DNA of 64,000 nt from Hydrogenovibrio sp. (GCA_015484555.1 WFMZ01000056.1:1-64000), one strand, 5' to 3'; shown: positions 19,315-29,386, counted from the first letter of the stretch. The notes: generated from the sequence alone by a model not told the origin. Translations and numbers: made by a program.

Positions 19315-20760
19315 TTAGTGGTTACGTCTTTTAGCTTGGGTTTTCTTTTTATTTTTACGTTTTAAAAAAGCATTTGATGCTTGGCTTTCTGATTGTCCAC
19401 GACGGTGGGTAAAATTAGATTTTTTAGTTTCAAACGGGTTAACGCTGGTTTTATATTCAATGAAGACAGGTGTTCCAATCCATTTAAAGGATTTACGGAA
19501 GAAGTTCATCAAATAACGCGTATAAGATTTTGCTAACTTATCCACTTTGTTACCGTGAATAATCACTCTTGGAGGGTTAAGCCCCCCTAAGTGGGCATAG
19601 CGCAACTTCACACGGCGACCGTTGATTAAAGGAGGCTGATGATCTAAGACGGCTTGTTCTAGCACACGGTTAAGATCAGAGGTCGAGACCTTCTTCATCA
19701 CGGCACTGTAAACAACCTGTACTGATTGAAATAAATCACCCACACCAGAGCCATGTAAGGCTGAAATCAAGTGCTTTTTGGCATACTCAACAAACAGTAA
19801 TTTACATTCTAGCTCGTGCTTAATTTTACTACGCTGCTCTTCGCTAAGGTTGTCCCATTTATTAATGGCCAATACCATACCACGACCTGACTCTAAGGCC
19901 AGACCAAGCAGAGTTAAATCTTGATCGGTAATCCCTTCTGACCCATCAATGACCAAAATAACCACGTTACAAGATTCCATCGCTTCAATGGCTTTAACAA
20001 TACTAAATTTTTCTATTTTTTCTTTAATATTTTTACGACGACGCACACCGGCGGTATCAATTAACGTATAGTCTTGCCCATCTCGTTCAAAAGGTACAAA
20101 GATACTGTCTCTCGTGGTGCCCGGCATATCATAGGCCACCACACGTTCTTCACCAATCATTCTATTGATTAGGGTCGATTTCCCCACGTTAGGTCGCCCA
20201 ATAACCGCGACTCTAATACCTGGATGATCATCTAACCCAAACTCTTCTTCATTTTCATCATACTCGGCACCAATATCACCCAGAATATGCTCGACAGTTT
20301 CAGCTACATTTTCACCATGTGCAGAAGAAATAACATAAGGTTGACCTAAGCCCATTTGAAAGAAATCTGCAGAAATAACATCTGCATCAAAGCCTTCTGC
20401 CTTATTAATTAATAAATAGATTGGCTTATCAAAGTTACGTAAGTAAGCGGCAATGGCTTCATCCGTAGGTAGTAAACCTGCACGGCCATCTACCATAAAT
20501 AAAACGGCATCGGCTTCTTGAATAGCTGAACGAACTTGACCCGCCATCAAAGGATCCACCCCCTCTTGCTCGCCGCTAAGTCCACCTGTGTCAACAACAA
20601 TAAAAGGGATATCACCTACTCGGCCACTTCCATATTGACGGTCACGAGTTAACCCAGGATAGTCAGCGACAATCGCATCTCGACTTCGTGTCAGACGATT
20701 AAATAAAGTAGACTTCCCCACATTGGGTCTGCCCACTAGGGCGATTACAGGTTTACTCAC
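19315..20760 (-). CDS. der: Ribosome-assembly GTPase Der (EngA)
   Basis: 481 residues with two tandem G domains, each with its own P-loop (GRPNVGKSTLFN near 10, GRPNVGKSTLIN near 190), DTGG/DTAG switch II motifs and NKxE/NKWD specificity motifs, then a KH-like C-terminal domain. It acts in 50S maturation. The start codon is GTG. The very basic C-terminal tail (KRKNKKKTQAKRR) is typical. It follows bamB as in E. coli. Confidence 0.97.
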   Translation of the reverse strand: MSKPVIALVGRPNVGKSTLFNRLTRSRDAIVADYPGLTRDRQYGSGRVGDIPFIVVDTGGLSGEQEGVDPLMAGQVRSAIQEADAVLFMVDGRAGLLPTDEAIAAYLRNFDKPIYLLINKAEGFDADVISADFFQMGLGQPYVISSAHGENVAETVEHILGDIGAEYDENEEEFGLDDHPGIRVAVIGRPNVGKSTLINRMIGEERVVAYDMPGTTRDSIFVPFERDGQDYTLIDTAGVRRRKNIKEKIEKFSIVKAIEAMESCNVVILVIDGSEGITDQDLTLLGLALESGRGMVLAINKWDNLSEEQRSKIKHELECKLLFVEYAKKHLISALHGSGVGDLFQSVQVVYSAVMKKVSTSDLNRVLEQAVLDHQPPLINGRRVKLRYAHLGGLNPPRVIIHGNKVDKLAKSYTRYLMNFFRKSFKWIGTPVFIEYKTSVNPFETKKSNFTHRRGQSESQASNAFLKRKNKKKTQAKRRNH

Positions 20761-20772
20761 GTATTATCTCTT

Positions 20773-22047
20773 TTAATTATCATTTTTTGGCTTCGGTGAT
20801 TTTGGTTGTTTGGCCAACTTAATATCCCCATTTGGATGGTTAAATTGATACCAGTCAGATATGACGACTTGGTAAACAGAAATATAACCTTGAATGTCTT
20901 GCGTATAGATTTCATTGCCGCTAGACCAAATACGAACAATTGTTTGACCAGGCATACCCTGTTCTACATGTTTCGCACGTGCTATTTCAGTACCATCAAC
21001 CTTATCTACCCAATGAAAATAACCAAGGCCATCTGCTAATAGTAATTGATTTTTACCGTAAAAGATTAAATCGACTAACCTACGATACTTATAATTCTCT
21101 TGCTTCCAAAGCATCGTGCCACTGTACAAGTCATACGCCATTAAAATATCATTTTCATTTACCATATATAGTGCTGTTTTATCGACTACAAAATTTCGGA
21201 ACCCAGATACATCTTTAGCCCAAAATAAGTTGCCATTTTCAGGATTTAAGGAAACCAATTTACCATGATAGCCTAATACATATAAGCGCCCATTTTCATA
21301 AATCAATTTAGCCTGAATATCAATTAAACGTTCTAAATCTGTACGACCATGTGGAATAAGAACTTGAGCCTGCCAAATCATTTCCCCAGTATTCACATCA
21401 AGGGCTTCAACCTGTCCATCCTCCCAACCCACATAAAGGACATTATTAACCAAGGTAACAGGGGCAATACCACGTAACGATAAACTCGGTAAAGAGTGCT
21501 CTGCTACCCAATTAATATGTCCTGTTGCTAAGTTGACAGAATAAAGCTTGCCATCGACTGTTCTAACAAAAGTAGTCGTATCATTTACAACTGCGCGACT
21601 AAGTACTTCGCTAGACAGTTGTGCTTCCCAGATTAGTGCGCCATTTTCCGGCTTAACCAGTAAAAGATGCCCTTTTGCTGTCCCAATAATTAAACCTTGC
21701 TTAGCTAAAGTAGGCCCTGAAACAATGGATTCTCCGAACTTACGTTGCCAAGAAACTTGATCTGTCCAACGAACATTACCCGCTTTCAATGCAGATGTTA
21801 ATACACCATCCGGGTTAGCAAAATAAAGGTGAGTTTTGCTTTCCGCAAAATATAGCCCTTCACTATCAGAATATTTCAAAGCATCAAATCGAAGTTGCCA
21901 AAGTAATTTAAGACTATAAGGCGAAGATAGTGCTACCAGTGGAGCAGGTATTTTCACAATTTTAGGGGACGTTGAGCAAGACTGCAACCCCGCCAATAAA
22001 GTGACCCATAAAAGTATTCGACTTAGTGTATTCAAATTTAAGCTCAT
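20773..22047 (-). CDS. bamB: Outer-membrane assembly lipoprotein BamB
   Basis: 424 residues. Lipoprotein signal with lipobox near LLAGLQSC (Cys24), then PQQ-like beta-propeller repeats (G-LIWEAQL, GHINWVAEH, GEMIWQAQV, GNLFWAKDV, GTMLWKQE). BamB is the propeller scaffold of the BAM complex. Gene order hisS-yfgM-bamB-der is the conserved one. bamC lies in this window too, bamA, bamD and bamE do not. Confidence 0.93.
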   Translation of the reverse strand: MSLNLNTLSRILLWVTLLAGLQSCSTSPKIVKIPAPLVALSSPYSLKLLWQLRFDALKYSDSEGLYFAESKTHLYFANPDGVLTSALKAGNVRWTDQVSWQRKFGESIVSGPTLAKQGLIIGTAKGHLLLVKPENGALIWEAQLSSEVLSRAVVNDTTTFVRTVDGKLYSVNLATGHINWVAEHSLPSLSLRGIAPVTLVNNVLYVGWEDGQVEALDVNTGEMIWQAQVLIPHGRTDLERLIDIQAKLIYENGRLYVLGYHGKLVSLNPENGNLFWAKDVSGFRNFVVDKTALYMVNENDILMAYDLYSGTMLWKQENYKYRRLVDLIFYGKNQLLLADGLGYFHWVDKVDGTEIARAKHVEQGMPGQTIVRIWSSGNEIYTQDIQGYISVYQVVISDWYQFNHPNGDIKLAKQPKSPKPKNDN

Positions 22048-22056
22048 CAGTTTATT

Positions 22057-22698
22057 TTACTTAGCCAAATCATCAAGCTGCAAACGTGCTAAATTCAACA
22101 AGTTAGGTGACGTTTCTTTATTATCAACCACCGCAGTTAATGCTTTAGTCGCCTCATCAAATTTCCCTAACTTTAAAGCAAGCATTGCTTTTGAATAGGT
22201 TACATTTGCCTGCTCAGCAGGCACTAATTTAGCTAAATTAATACCTGATAACAAACTACTTGCTTCATCATATTTAAGGGTATCAATTAAAATATTGACC
22301 ATTCTTAACTGAGCAACTAGTTTTAAAGAAGCATCCTTAGAATTATCTAAAACCCACTGCAGATGCACCAAAGCTTCTTCAGGCTTATGCTTTTGCATAC
22401 TATTTTTCGCCATTAACAAAGAAACACCAACCGAATAAGGACTATCTGGCTGTTCATTCATTAATTTTAAGCCTTCACGAGCAACATCACCAAAGCTACC
22501 TTGCGCTAAACGAATTTGCATCGTTTCAAAAATAGCAGATGCTGTTTCAGCTTTAACCTGCTGATTTTTCTGGTAATAAGTCCAACCAGACCACCCCAGT
22601 ACAATCACTAATAAACCGATTAAAACCTGACTACCATTCTTTTTCCACCAGTCTTTAATTGCGGCAACTTGCTCATCATCTGTTTCATAACGACTCAT
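22057..22698 (-). CDS. yfgM: YfgM-type ancillary SecYEG translocon protein
   Basis: 213 residues. A short cytoplasmic N-terminus (SRYETDDEQVAAIKDWWKK) precedes one membrane helix (VLIGLLVIVLGWSGWTYY, about 25-43) and a periplasmic TPR-like helical domain. In E. coli YfgM binds SecYEG and PpiD and contributes to periplasmic folding. It lies 9 bases before bamB and 18 after hisS, in the conserved block. Confidence 0.9.
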   Translation of the reverse strand: MSRYETDDEQVAAIKDWWKKNGSQVLIGLLVIVLGWSGWTYYQKNQQVKAETASAIFETMQIRLAQGSFGDVAREGLKLMNEQPDSPYSVGVSLLMAKNSMQKHKPEEALVHLQWVLDNSKDASLKLVAQLRMVNILIDTLKYDEASSLLSGINLAKLVPAEQANVTYSKAMLALKLGKFDEATKALTAVVDNKETSPNLLNLARLQLDDLAK

Positions 22699-22716
22699 CT
22701 CAACTTCTCTCTTCTC

Positions 22717-24003
22717 TTATAAATCTAATTTAGGGTTAAAAATTTCTGCTACTTTATCATGTAGCGCTGCCCAGGAAACAACTTCCTGCGGCTTATCGAC
22801 TCTTAAATACTTAATCGTAACTTGCTGATTGGCCACTTCGTCTTCTGCCAATACCAAGGCAATGTCTGCACCTGACTTATCGGCTTTTTTAAACTGACTT
22901 TTAAAGCTACCGCCCCCGCAGTTCATTTGTACTTTTAAGCCAGAAAAACTATCTCTCATTTGTTCTGCAATGACCATGCCCGGACGCAATGCTGACTCAC
23001 CCACCATCACCATAAAGATATTGGCCATTTTATTAGCTTCAACCAATGACTTATCAATCAACAATGACATTAACCTTTCTAGTCCCATTGCAAAACCACT
23101 GGCAGGAACAGGCTTTCCACCAATTTGCTCAACTAAACCATCATAACGCCCACCGGCACATACCGTACCTTGTGCGCCTAGCTCGGTGGTGACCCACTCA
23201 AATACCGTTTTATTATAGTAATCTAAACCACGCACTAAATTGCTATTCACAACATAGGCAATACCCGCGTCATCAAGGTAGGATTTCAATAAATTAAAGT
23301 GCATTAAAGATTCTTCGTCTAAGTGATCAATTAACTTCGGAGCGCCTTCTACAATCTCTTTTAACGCAGGATTTTTGGTATCTAAAATTCTAAGCGGATT
23401 ACTGTCTAAACGGCGTAGACTATCTTCATCTAAAGAAGACTTATGCTCTGTTAAGTAAGCAACCAAAATTACTCTGTAGGCTTGGCGTGCTTCTGCGCTG
23501 CCCAGTGAGTTAATTTGAAGCTCTAAATTATCTAGCCCCAATTTTTCCCACAAGCGAGCTGTCAGCATAATAAGCTCTGCATCAATATCGGCATCGGCCA
23601 AACCAAATACTTCCACACCAAATTGGTTAAACTGACGGTAACGCCCTTTTTGAGGACGTTCATGACGAAACATGGGGCCAGTGTAATATAGCTTCTGGAT
23701 TTGATTATGTGATAAACCATTTTGAATAATCGCGCGAACACAGCCTGCTGTTCCTTCTGGACGAAGGGTTAGGCTGTCACCATTACGGTCTTCAAAAGTA
23801 TACATTTCTTTTTCAACAATATCGGTTACTTCACCAATTGAGCGCTTAAATAGTTCTGTTTTCTCAACAATCGGCAAGCGAATAGACTGGTAGCTATACT
23901 GGTTCAACACAGACTCAGCGGTGCTGACAATATAATCTAGTACGGCTGATTCTTGACCATACCAATCATTCATTCCACGAATAGAGGCAATTTGTTTTGA
24001 CAT
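22717..24003 (-). CDS. hisS: Histidyl-tRNA synthetase
   Basis: Class II synthetase, 428 residues (E. coli 424). Motif 2 ([18 protein letters not shown]) and the histidine-binding loop [11 protein letters not shown] plus the HisA signature GGRYDGL are visible; anticodon-binding domain from about 330. Located in the rlmN-hisS-yfgM-bamB-der string, but the rodZ and ispG genes that normally lie between rlmN and hisS are absent. Confidence 0.97.
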   Translation of the reverse strand: MSKQIASIRGMNDWYGQESAVLDYIVSTAESVLNQYSYQSIRLPIVEKTELFKRSIGEVTDIVEKEMYTFEDRNGDSLTLRPEGTAGCVRAIIQNGLSHNQIQKLYYTGPMFRHERPQKGRYRQFNQFGVEVFGLADADIDAELIMLTARLWEKLGLDNLELQINSLGSAEARQAYRVILVAYLTEHKSSLDEDSLRRLDSNPLRILDTKNPALKEIVEGAPKLIDHLDEESLMHFNLLKSYLDDAGIAYVVNSNLVRGLDYYNKTVFEWVTTELGAQGTVCAGGRYDGLVEQIGGKPVPASGFAMGLERLMSLLIDKSLVEANKMANIFMVMVGESALRPGMVIAEQMRDSFSGLKVQMNCGGGSFKSQFKKADKSGADIALVLAEDEVANQQVTIKYLRVDKPQEVVSWAALHDKVAEIFNPKLDL

Positions 24004-24028
24004 TTTTAGACTACCCTTAAACTTTTAA

Positions 24029-25177
24029 TCAAGATTTTGTTTTAATTTCAATGGCTTTCAAGGTACGCTTGGTTCTATCAGATACCTTACCCGCAAGCTG
24101 ACCACAGGCAGCATCAATATCATCTCCACGAGTTCGTCTTACCGTGCATTTTAAACCCGCTTGAACCAACTTATCTTGAAAGCGATGAATAGCATTATTT
24201 GAAGAACGCACATAGTCAACACCTTCGAAAGAGTTGAAGGGGATTAAATTAATCTTACAAGGCAATTCACCTAATAACCCAATCAATTCTTCTGCGTGCT
24301 CAACACGATCGTTTATTTTATCTAACATCACATATTCAATTGTGACATGCTTCTTACTATGGCCATCTTTAACATAGTCATACAAGGCTGGCATTAGTTT
24401 CTCAAGTGGATACTTCTGGTTAATGGGCACTAACTCATCACGCAGTGCATTGTTAGGCGCATGTAAGGAAATCGCCAAACTAACGTCTAAAGCTTCTTTA
24501 ATTTTTTCAATCGCAGGCACAACGCCCGCGGTACTAATTGTAACGCGACGCTTCGATAAACCATAAGCATTGTCATCCATTAGTATTCTGGCTGCCGGAA
24601 AAGTATGGGTAACGTTCAATAAAGGCTCACCCATCCCCATAAACACGACGTTTGAAATAATACGTTCTTCTTTTGGCTTGCAACCTAACGCTTTATTAGC
24701 AACCCACATTTGAGCAATAATTTCCCAGTTTTCTAAATTCCGGTTGAAACCCTGCTTACCTGTCGCACAAAAACTACAATCTAACGCACAACCTACTTGA
24801 GAAGAAATACACAAGGTACCACGATTTTTTTCTGGAATAAATACCGCTTCTACTGAGTTTTTTTGATCCACTTCTAGCAACCATTTAATGGTGCCGTCTT
24901 CAGACTTTTGCTCTGCAATAATTTTAGGGGTACGAATAATCGCGGTTTGCTTTAATTTTTCTCGTAGCGCTTTGCTCAAGTTAGTCATTTCATCAAAATC
25001 ACTAACACCAAATTGATGAATCCACTTCATGATTTGAGTAGAACGAAAAGGTTTTTCGCCAATGCTAGTAAAAAACTTAGCCAACCCTGCTTTATCCAAC
25101 CCTAATAAATCAGTTAGGCCTTCATAGACAATACTATTGTCTTCTAAAATATTTTCATCTTCAAATTTCAAAGGCAC
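24029..25177 (-). CDS. rlmN: 23S rRNA/tRNA adenine C2-methyltransferase RlmN
   Basis: Radical-SAM enzyme methylating A2503 of 23S rRNA and A37 of some tRNAs. 382 residues. The radical-SAM cluster is [15 protein letters not shown] (CxxxCxxC), followed by GMGEPLLN; the second catalytic Cys lies near the C-terminus in DIDAACGQL. The start is read as GTG at 25177, 3 bases after the ndk stop, so coupling with ndk is likely. Confidence 0.96.
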   Translation of the reverse strand: MPLKFEDENILEDNSIVYEGLTDLLGLDKAGLAKFFTSIGEKPFRSTQIMKWIHQFGVSDFDEMTNLSKALREKLKQTAIIRTPKIIAEQKSEDGTIKWLLEVDQKNSVEAVFIPEKNRGTLCISSQVGCALDCSFCATGKQGFNRNLENWEIIAQMWVANKALGCKPKEERIISNVVFMGMGEPLLNVTHTFPAARILMDDNAYGLSKRRVTISTAGVVPAIEKIKEALDVSLAISLHAPNNALRDELVPINQKYPLEKLMPALYDYVKDGHSKKHVTIEYVMLDKINDRVEHAEELIGLLGELPCKINLIPFNSFEGVDYVRSSNNAIHRFQDKLVQAGLKCTVRRTRGDDIDAACGQLAGKVSDRTKRTLKAIEIKTKS

Positions 25178-25180
25178 GGA

Positions 25181-25603
25181 TTATCGCTCACAAATTTCAG
25201 ATTCGCTAAAAAAGTATTTAATTTCACGTTTTGCACTGACCACAGAATCAGAACCATGTACCGAATTTTTTTGCATAGAAACAGCAAATAACTTACGTAA
25301 AGTACCTTCTTCAGCCTCTTCAGGGTTAGTTGCGCCCATCACTTTTCGATTTAATTCAACCGCATTTTCACCCATTAAAACCTGCACAACAATCGGCCCA
25401 GCGGTCATGTTGTCAACTAGAGTTGGGTAAAAAGGCTTTCCTTTATGCTCCGCATAAAACCCACCAGCTTGTTCTGCTGTTAAGAGAATCATTTTAGAAG
25501 CCACTACTTTTAAGCCGTTAGCTTCTAGCTTAGACAGAATAGAACCAATTAAATTTCTACGTACAGCATCCGGTTTAATGATCGAAAATGTTCTTTGCTG
25601 CAT
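25181..25603 (-). CDS. ndk: Nucleoside diphosphate kinase
   Basis: 140 residues. Catalytic phospho-His116 in NSVHGSDS, plus the family start [11 protein letters not shown]. It balances NTP pools by ping-pong phosphate transfer. It is directly followed by rlmN, the order conserved in gammaproteobacteria. Confidence 0.97.
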   Translation of the reverse strand: MQQRTFSIIKPDAVRRNLIGSILSKLEANGLKVVASKMILLTAEQAGGFYAEHKGKPFYPTLVDNMTAGPIVVQVLMGENAVELNRKVMGATNPEEAEEGTLRKLFAVSMQKNSVHGSDSVVSAKREIKYFFSESEICER

Positions 25604-25729
25604 GAAAGGTGCCTAAATATTTTTTATAATTTGCTATTTTAACAAGAGAAGCAGTTTTTTGCCGAACTAATTCGCTCTTTAAGAGTAGCTTTTTACATCA
25701 AATTCAAAAGAATAAATCGTTAAAAATAA

Positions 25730-25758
25730 AAAAGCCCCAGTTAAATACTGAGGCTTTT
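25730..25758 (-). terminator. Terminator downstream of iscA
   Basis: AAAAGCCCCAG and CTGAGGCTTTT pair into an 11-base stem with a G-U on the minus strand, ending in a T-run. It lies 46 bases after the iscA stop and separates iscR-iscA from ndk. Confidence 0.8.
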
Positions 25759-25803
25759 ACAAAAATAAAGCATTCGAACGCCACTTTATTTGCTTAAACA
25801 AGG

Positions 25804-26130
25804 TTAAACAGAGAAGGACTCACCGCAACCACAAGCATCTTTCACCAAAGGATTGTTAAATTCAAACCCTTCATTTAACAAGCCATCTTTAACATAATCT
25901 AGTTCCATGCCATCAATTTGAGATAAACACTTTTTAGGCACGACCACTTTAATACCGTAAGATTCAAACACCTCATCGGCATCGGTAATCTCATCGGCAT
26001 AATCAACAACATAAGAAAACCCTGCACAACCACTTACCTTAGTTGAAAGCTTCAGACCAACACCAGACCCACGCTTTGCTAACATGGTTTCGACTCTATT
26101 TGCTGCTGTTTCCGTTAAAGTTATACTCAT
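25804..26130 (-). CDS. iscA: A-type Fe-S carrier IscA
   Basis: 108 residues, the E. coli IscA length (107), with the three conserved cysteines Cys35 (SGCAGF), Cys100 and Cys102 (DACGCGES). It carries iron or Fe-S clusters to apo-proteins. An AGGAG site precedes the ATG. It directly follows iscR; iscS and iscU, which normally stand between them, are absent. ErpA is an alternative name, but the near-identical C-terminus (NPLVKDACGCGESF) favours IscA. Confidence 0.88.
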   Translation of the reverse strand: MSITLTETAANRVETMLAKRGSGVGLKLSTKVSGCAGFSYVVDYADEITDADEVFESYGIKVVVPKKCLSQIDGMELDYVKDGLLNEGFEFNNPLVKDACGCGESFSV

Positions 26131-26149
26131 ATCATCTCCTAGCTCTTTA

Positions 26150-26178
26150 GTAAAATGCGTCTACAAGGCGCATTTTAC
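26150..26178 (-). promoter_or_regulatory. Intercistronic stem-loop between iscR and iscA
   Basis: A perfect 10-pair stem (GTAAAATGCG / CGCATTTTAC) with a 9-base loop. It overlaps the iscR stop codon and lacks a T-run, so it looks like an mRNA-stability or processing element rather than a terminator. Confidence 0.6.
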
Positions 26179-26603
26179 ATAAAAGTTACTTCTTTAATAT
26201 TCGATTTTCTATCAATCACTTGCTGCAAGCTAACGCCACTTAAAAAACGTTCAATCGTTTCACTTAGGTCGTGCCATAAAGCATGGGATAAACAAGGCGA
26301 CCCGCCTTTACAGTTTTCTTTACCCCTACATTTTCTAGGCTCAAGCGTTTCATTAACCGCACTAATAATATCATTAATCGAAATATCAGAGGCATCACGG
26401 CTTAAGCGATAACCACCGCCAGGCCCCCTGGCACTCAATACCAACCCTGACTTTTTTAACTTTGCAAAAATCTGCTCTAAATAAGAAAGTGAAATCTCTT
26501 GTCTATCAGAAATCATCGATAAGGTAATTGGCCCTTCAGACTGCTTAATAGCAATATCTAGCATCGCAATAACCGCATAGCGACCTTTTGAAGTTAACTT
26601 CAT
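26175..26603 (-). CDS. iscR: Fe-S cluster-sensing regulator IscR
   Basis: 142-residue Rrf2-family winged-helix regulator. Cluster ligands Cys92, Cys98, Cys104 and His107 (KCRGKENCKGGSPCLSH) are at E. coli positions. The recognition helix region ISLSYLEQIFAKLKKSGL is intact. Holo-IscR normally represses isc genes; here the only linked isc gene is iscA, and an IscR-type site lies at sufB in this window. cysE lies upstream on the same strand. Confidence 0.95.
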   Translation of the reverse strand: MKLTSKGRYAVIAMLDIAIKQSEGPITLSMISDRQEISLSYLEQIFAKLKKSGLVLSARGPGGGYRLSRDASDISINDIISAVNETLEPRKCRGKENCKGGSPCLSHALWHDLSETIERFLSGVSLQQVIDRKSNIKEVTFM

Positions 26604-26692
26604 TTAATACCAACCTTTTTTCAAACAAATATTGTCTTATAACTACTTTTCTATCTAGCAATAATACAATAACCTAGCAAACAACTCAAGAA

Positions 26693-27466
26693 TTACTTAA
26701 TATGAGCCATTTGCTCTGGATCATTAGGCTCTAACACGACGTCTTCCAAGCTAGTCATTTTAACACTGGTATCTTTACAGCCTAATTCTTGAACCGCGGC
26801 GTTCAATTTTGCTAACTGTTCATCCTGCCCTTGAATATGATCGAGTAAGCTATAAATCGCCTTCTCAACAGGGTCTGTTGCATTAGCTGTGACACCGTAG
26901 GCATCAAACCCAATTTTATCCGCCATTTCTTGGCATTTTGAACTGACCTCTTTATCTGGTTCTATCACTCTACCCGGAACACCTACCACCGTTCTATTAC
27001 ATACCACTGACTTTAACACCACCGCATTCGAGCCAATTCGTACATCATGCCCAATATCAATTGGCCCAAGCACTTTCGCACCCGCCCCCACCACAACACG
27101 GTTGCCTAATGTTGGGTGGCGCTTACCTTCACTAGTATTGACGCCACCCAATGTCACGCCATGGTACAAGGTGCAATCATCACCAATTTCTGCTGTTTCC
27201 CCTATCACTACACCCATACCGTGGTCAATAAAAAAACGGTCACCAATAGTTGCTGCGGGGTGAATTTCAACCCCCGTAAACCAACGTGCTAACCCTGAAA
27301 TAAAGCGAGCCAACCACTTCAACCCCTTTCCCCACAACCAATGGGTAAATCGGTAGAACAAAATAGCATGTAAGCCAGGGTAAGTTGTTAATACCTCAAA
27401 GGTATTTCTAGCCGCGGGGTCTCGTTCAAAAACAGATTTTATATCTGACTTAATTCGTTTAAACAT
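26693..27466 (-). CDS. cysE: Serine O-acetyltransferase
   Basis: Makes O-acetylserine for cysteine synthesis. About 257 residues. Left-handed beta-helix hexapeptides ([38 protein letters not shown]) with catalytic His in DHGMG and in YHGVTLGG. Start set at the ATG at 27466; a GTG directly before it abuts the trmJ stop and is an alternative. The order trmJ-cysE-iscR matches Pseudomonas. Confidence 0.94.
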   Translation of the reverse strand: MFKRIKSDIKSVFERDPAARNTFEVLTTYPGLHAILFYRFTHWLWGKGLKWLARFISGLARWFTGVEIHPAATIGDRFFIDHGMGVVIGETAEIGDDCTLYHGVTLGGVNTSEGKRHPTLGNRVVVGAGAKVLGPIDIGHDVRIGSNAVVLKSVVCNRTVVGVPGRVIEPDKEVSSKCQEMADKIGFDAYGVTANATDPVEKAIYSLLDHIQGQDEQLAKLNAAVQELGCKDTSVKMTSLEDVVLEPNDPEQMAHIK

Positions 27467-27469
27467 CAC

Positions 27470-28309
27470 TTAACTCTTTTCTTTGGGTTTAACATTATTT
27501 GAATCAACTTCATTTTCAGCCGACTTACCCATTAAAGCCAGTAATTTCTTACTTTGCCTTTGAGAAGCGGTTAAAATGCCGCGCAGAATATCCACTTCTT
27601 TAATATCTAACTGCGTACGATTAAACAAGCGACGCATTCGCCTCATAAATTGAGCATTTTTTGCCACATCTAAAAAACCGATGTCCTGCAACATTTGAAA
27701 TAAATGACCATAAAACCCTTCCAACTGTTCTGCAGAAGCCAAAGGGTGCTTATAGCCTTTCAAAATTTTCGATTCTACTTCCGCTTGAACAATATCAGTC
27801 GCCATTAAACATTCGTAAGCAAACACTTGAACCGCCGCCGCAATATTTAATGAACTATAAGCAGGATTCGTGGGAATACTCGCCAAATAATGACATTGAT
27901 CCATTTCCACATTACTCAAACCAGAATCTTCTCTGCCAAATAAAATCGCAACCGTTGCAGCTTCATCTTGCGTAGTTTCCATAATTAAGTTGGCCGTCTC
28001 TCTGACATCTAGCTGTGGCCAAGATACTCTACGTAGCCTAGCACTTGCACCCACCACCAACTGGCAATCTTTAACCGCCTCTTCCAAAGTCGGTACCACT
28101 TGTGCCGAACTTAAAATATCTGCCGCACTTGAAGCCCTTGCAGAGGCTTCTTGGCTCGGAAAATCTTTAGGATTAACCAAAACCAGCTGTGATAAACCCA
28201 TGTTTTTCATTGCCCTTGCCACCGCGCCAATATTGCCTGGATGAGAGGTTTCAATCATGACTATTTTAATTTTTTGCAATTTAGAGTGGTTTCTATAATC
28301 TTTAAGCAT
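27470..28309 (-). CDS. trmJ: tRNA (cytidine/uridine-2'-O) methyltransferase TrmJ
   Basis: SPOUT-class methyltransferase acting on Nm32 of tRNA. 279 residues. N-terminal IKIVMIETSHPGNIGAVARAMKNMG, and the SAM-knot motifs ILFGREDSGLSN and IPTNPAYSSLNIAAAVQVFAYE (family motifs 2 and 3). C-terminal extension rich in helices (MRRMRRLFNR), typical of TrmJ versus TrmL. Divergent from suhB with a 110-base gap, as in E. coli. Confidence 0.95.
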   Translation of the reverse strand: MLKDYRNHSKLQKIKIVMIETSHPGNIGAVARAMKNMGLSQLVLVNPKDFPSQEASARASSAADILSSAQVVPTLEEAVKDCQLVVGASARLRRVSWPQLDVRETANLIMETTQDEAATVAILFGREDSGLSNVEMDQCHYLASIPTNPAYSSLNIAAAVQVFAYECLMATDIVQAEVESKILKGYKHPLASAEQLEGFYGHLFQMLQDIGFLDVAKNAQFMRRMRRLFNRTQLDIKEVDILRGILTASQRQSKKLLALMGKSAENEVDSNNVKPKEKS

Positions 28310-28419
28310 CAGTTTTCGCTATAATTACCTTATTAATTTTTATATTCTACCCAAAACAAGCCCTTTAGGTTTAATTTCTAAAGTCAAATGCTGGGTGAAC
28401 ACCTACTGGAAACCACTAA

Positions 28420-29220
28420 ATGAACCCTATTTTAAACGTCGCTATCATTGCCGCTAAAGAAGCTGGCGAATACATCAAAGAACAGCGAGACAATCTTGCG
28501 CGCGTTGAAATTGAAGAAAAAGGCCTAAATGACTTTGTTAGTTATGTTGATCTTCAATCTGAAAAAATGATTATGCTTGCCATCCGCAAGTATTATCCAG
28601 ACCACAACATTACCGCCGAAGAATCTGGCAAACATTCAACACCTTCTAAGTTCGAATGGATTATTGATCCATTAGATGGCACCACTAACTTTTTGCACCA
28701 AATCCCTCACTTTGCCATTTCTATTGCTGTGAAAGAGAATGGTAAGTTAATGCATGGCGTAGTTTACGACCCTATAAAAGATGAAATGTTTTCAGCTTCT
28801 CGAGGCGATGGCGCACGTTTAAATAATTTTAAAATACGTGTTTCTGACCAAAAAGCTCTTAAAAACTCTGTATTAGCTACCGGCTTCCCTTACACAAACT
28901 TTGACTACATTGACCCTTACATGGATAGTTTAAAAAGCTTTATACTAAAAACAGCAGGTATTCGTCGTGCAGGCTCAGCGGCTTTAGACCTAGCTTATGT
29001 AGCTTGTGGCCGTGTAGATGGTTACTGGGAATTTAACTTGAAAGAATGGGATATTGCCGCAGGTGCACTTATCGTGATGGAAGCTGGCGGACTGTCTACC
29101 GACTTTGCCGGTGGAGATAACTTCCTGGAATCTGGAAACATTGTAGCGGCTAGCCCTAAAATGCTACAAGCCATGGCGAAAGTAATTGGCCAAACCGTTC
29201 CAAAAGAACTTAGAAACTAA
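28420..29220 (+). CDS. suhB: Inositol-1-monophosphatase / NusA-associated SuhB
   Basis: 266 residues. Metal-binding motifs are EES (residues near 68), WIIDPLDGTTNF and WDIAAGALIVMEAGG. The family dephosphorylates inositol monophosphate; E. coli SuhB also joins the rRNA antitermination complex. ATG start at 28420, opposite trmJ. Confidence 0.95.
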   Translation: MNPILNVAIIAAKEAGEYIKEQRDNLARVEIEEKGLNDFVSYVDLQSEKMIMLAIRKYYPDHNITAEESGKHSTPSKFEWIIDPLDGTTNFLHQIPHFAISIAVKENGKLMHGVVYDPIKDEMFSASRGDGARLNNFKIRVSDQKALKNSVLATGFPYTNFDYIDPYMDSLKSFILKTAGIRRAGSAALDLAYVACGRVDGYWEFNLKEWDIAAGALIVMEAGGLSTDFAGGDNFLESGNIVAASPKMLQAMAKVIGQTVPKELRN

Positions 29221-29276
29221 ACCTTTAGGTTTACTAGAATCCCCTTAGCATTTATAGACCAAATAGGCTAAAGGCT

Positions 29277-29296
29277 AAAATCGCCAGGGGTGGTCT
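29277..29296 (-). repeat. Dispersed motif, copy C-left
   Basis: Reverse-orientation copy forming, with C-right, a 17-pair stem between convergent suhB and rimI, T-run on each strand. One G is missing in the outer flank. It likely doubles as a bidirectional terminator. Confidence 0.88.
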
Positions 29297-29304
29297 CAAC
29301 AACA

Positions 29305-29325
29305 GACCCACCCCTGGCGATTTTT
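29305..29325 (+). repeat. Dispersed motif, copy C-right
   Basis: Full forward copy, 8 bases after C-left, giving the right arm of the hairpin. Confidence 0.88.
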
Positions 29326-29386
29326 ACGTTTCTAAGCCTTGTAAACCTTACTAAGCCAAGCCTTTCTTTCGAAAACCTTCTCTCAG

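Noticed and set aside
26604-26692. IscR site upstream of iscR
   Set aside because: Best match to the type-1 pattern was only about half of the positions, far weaker than at sufB.
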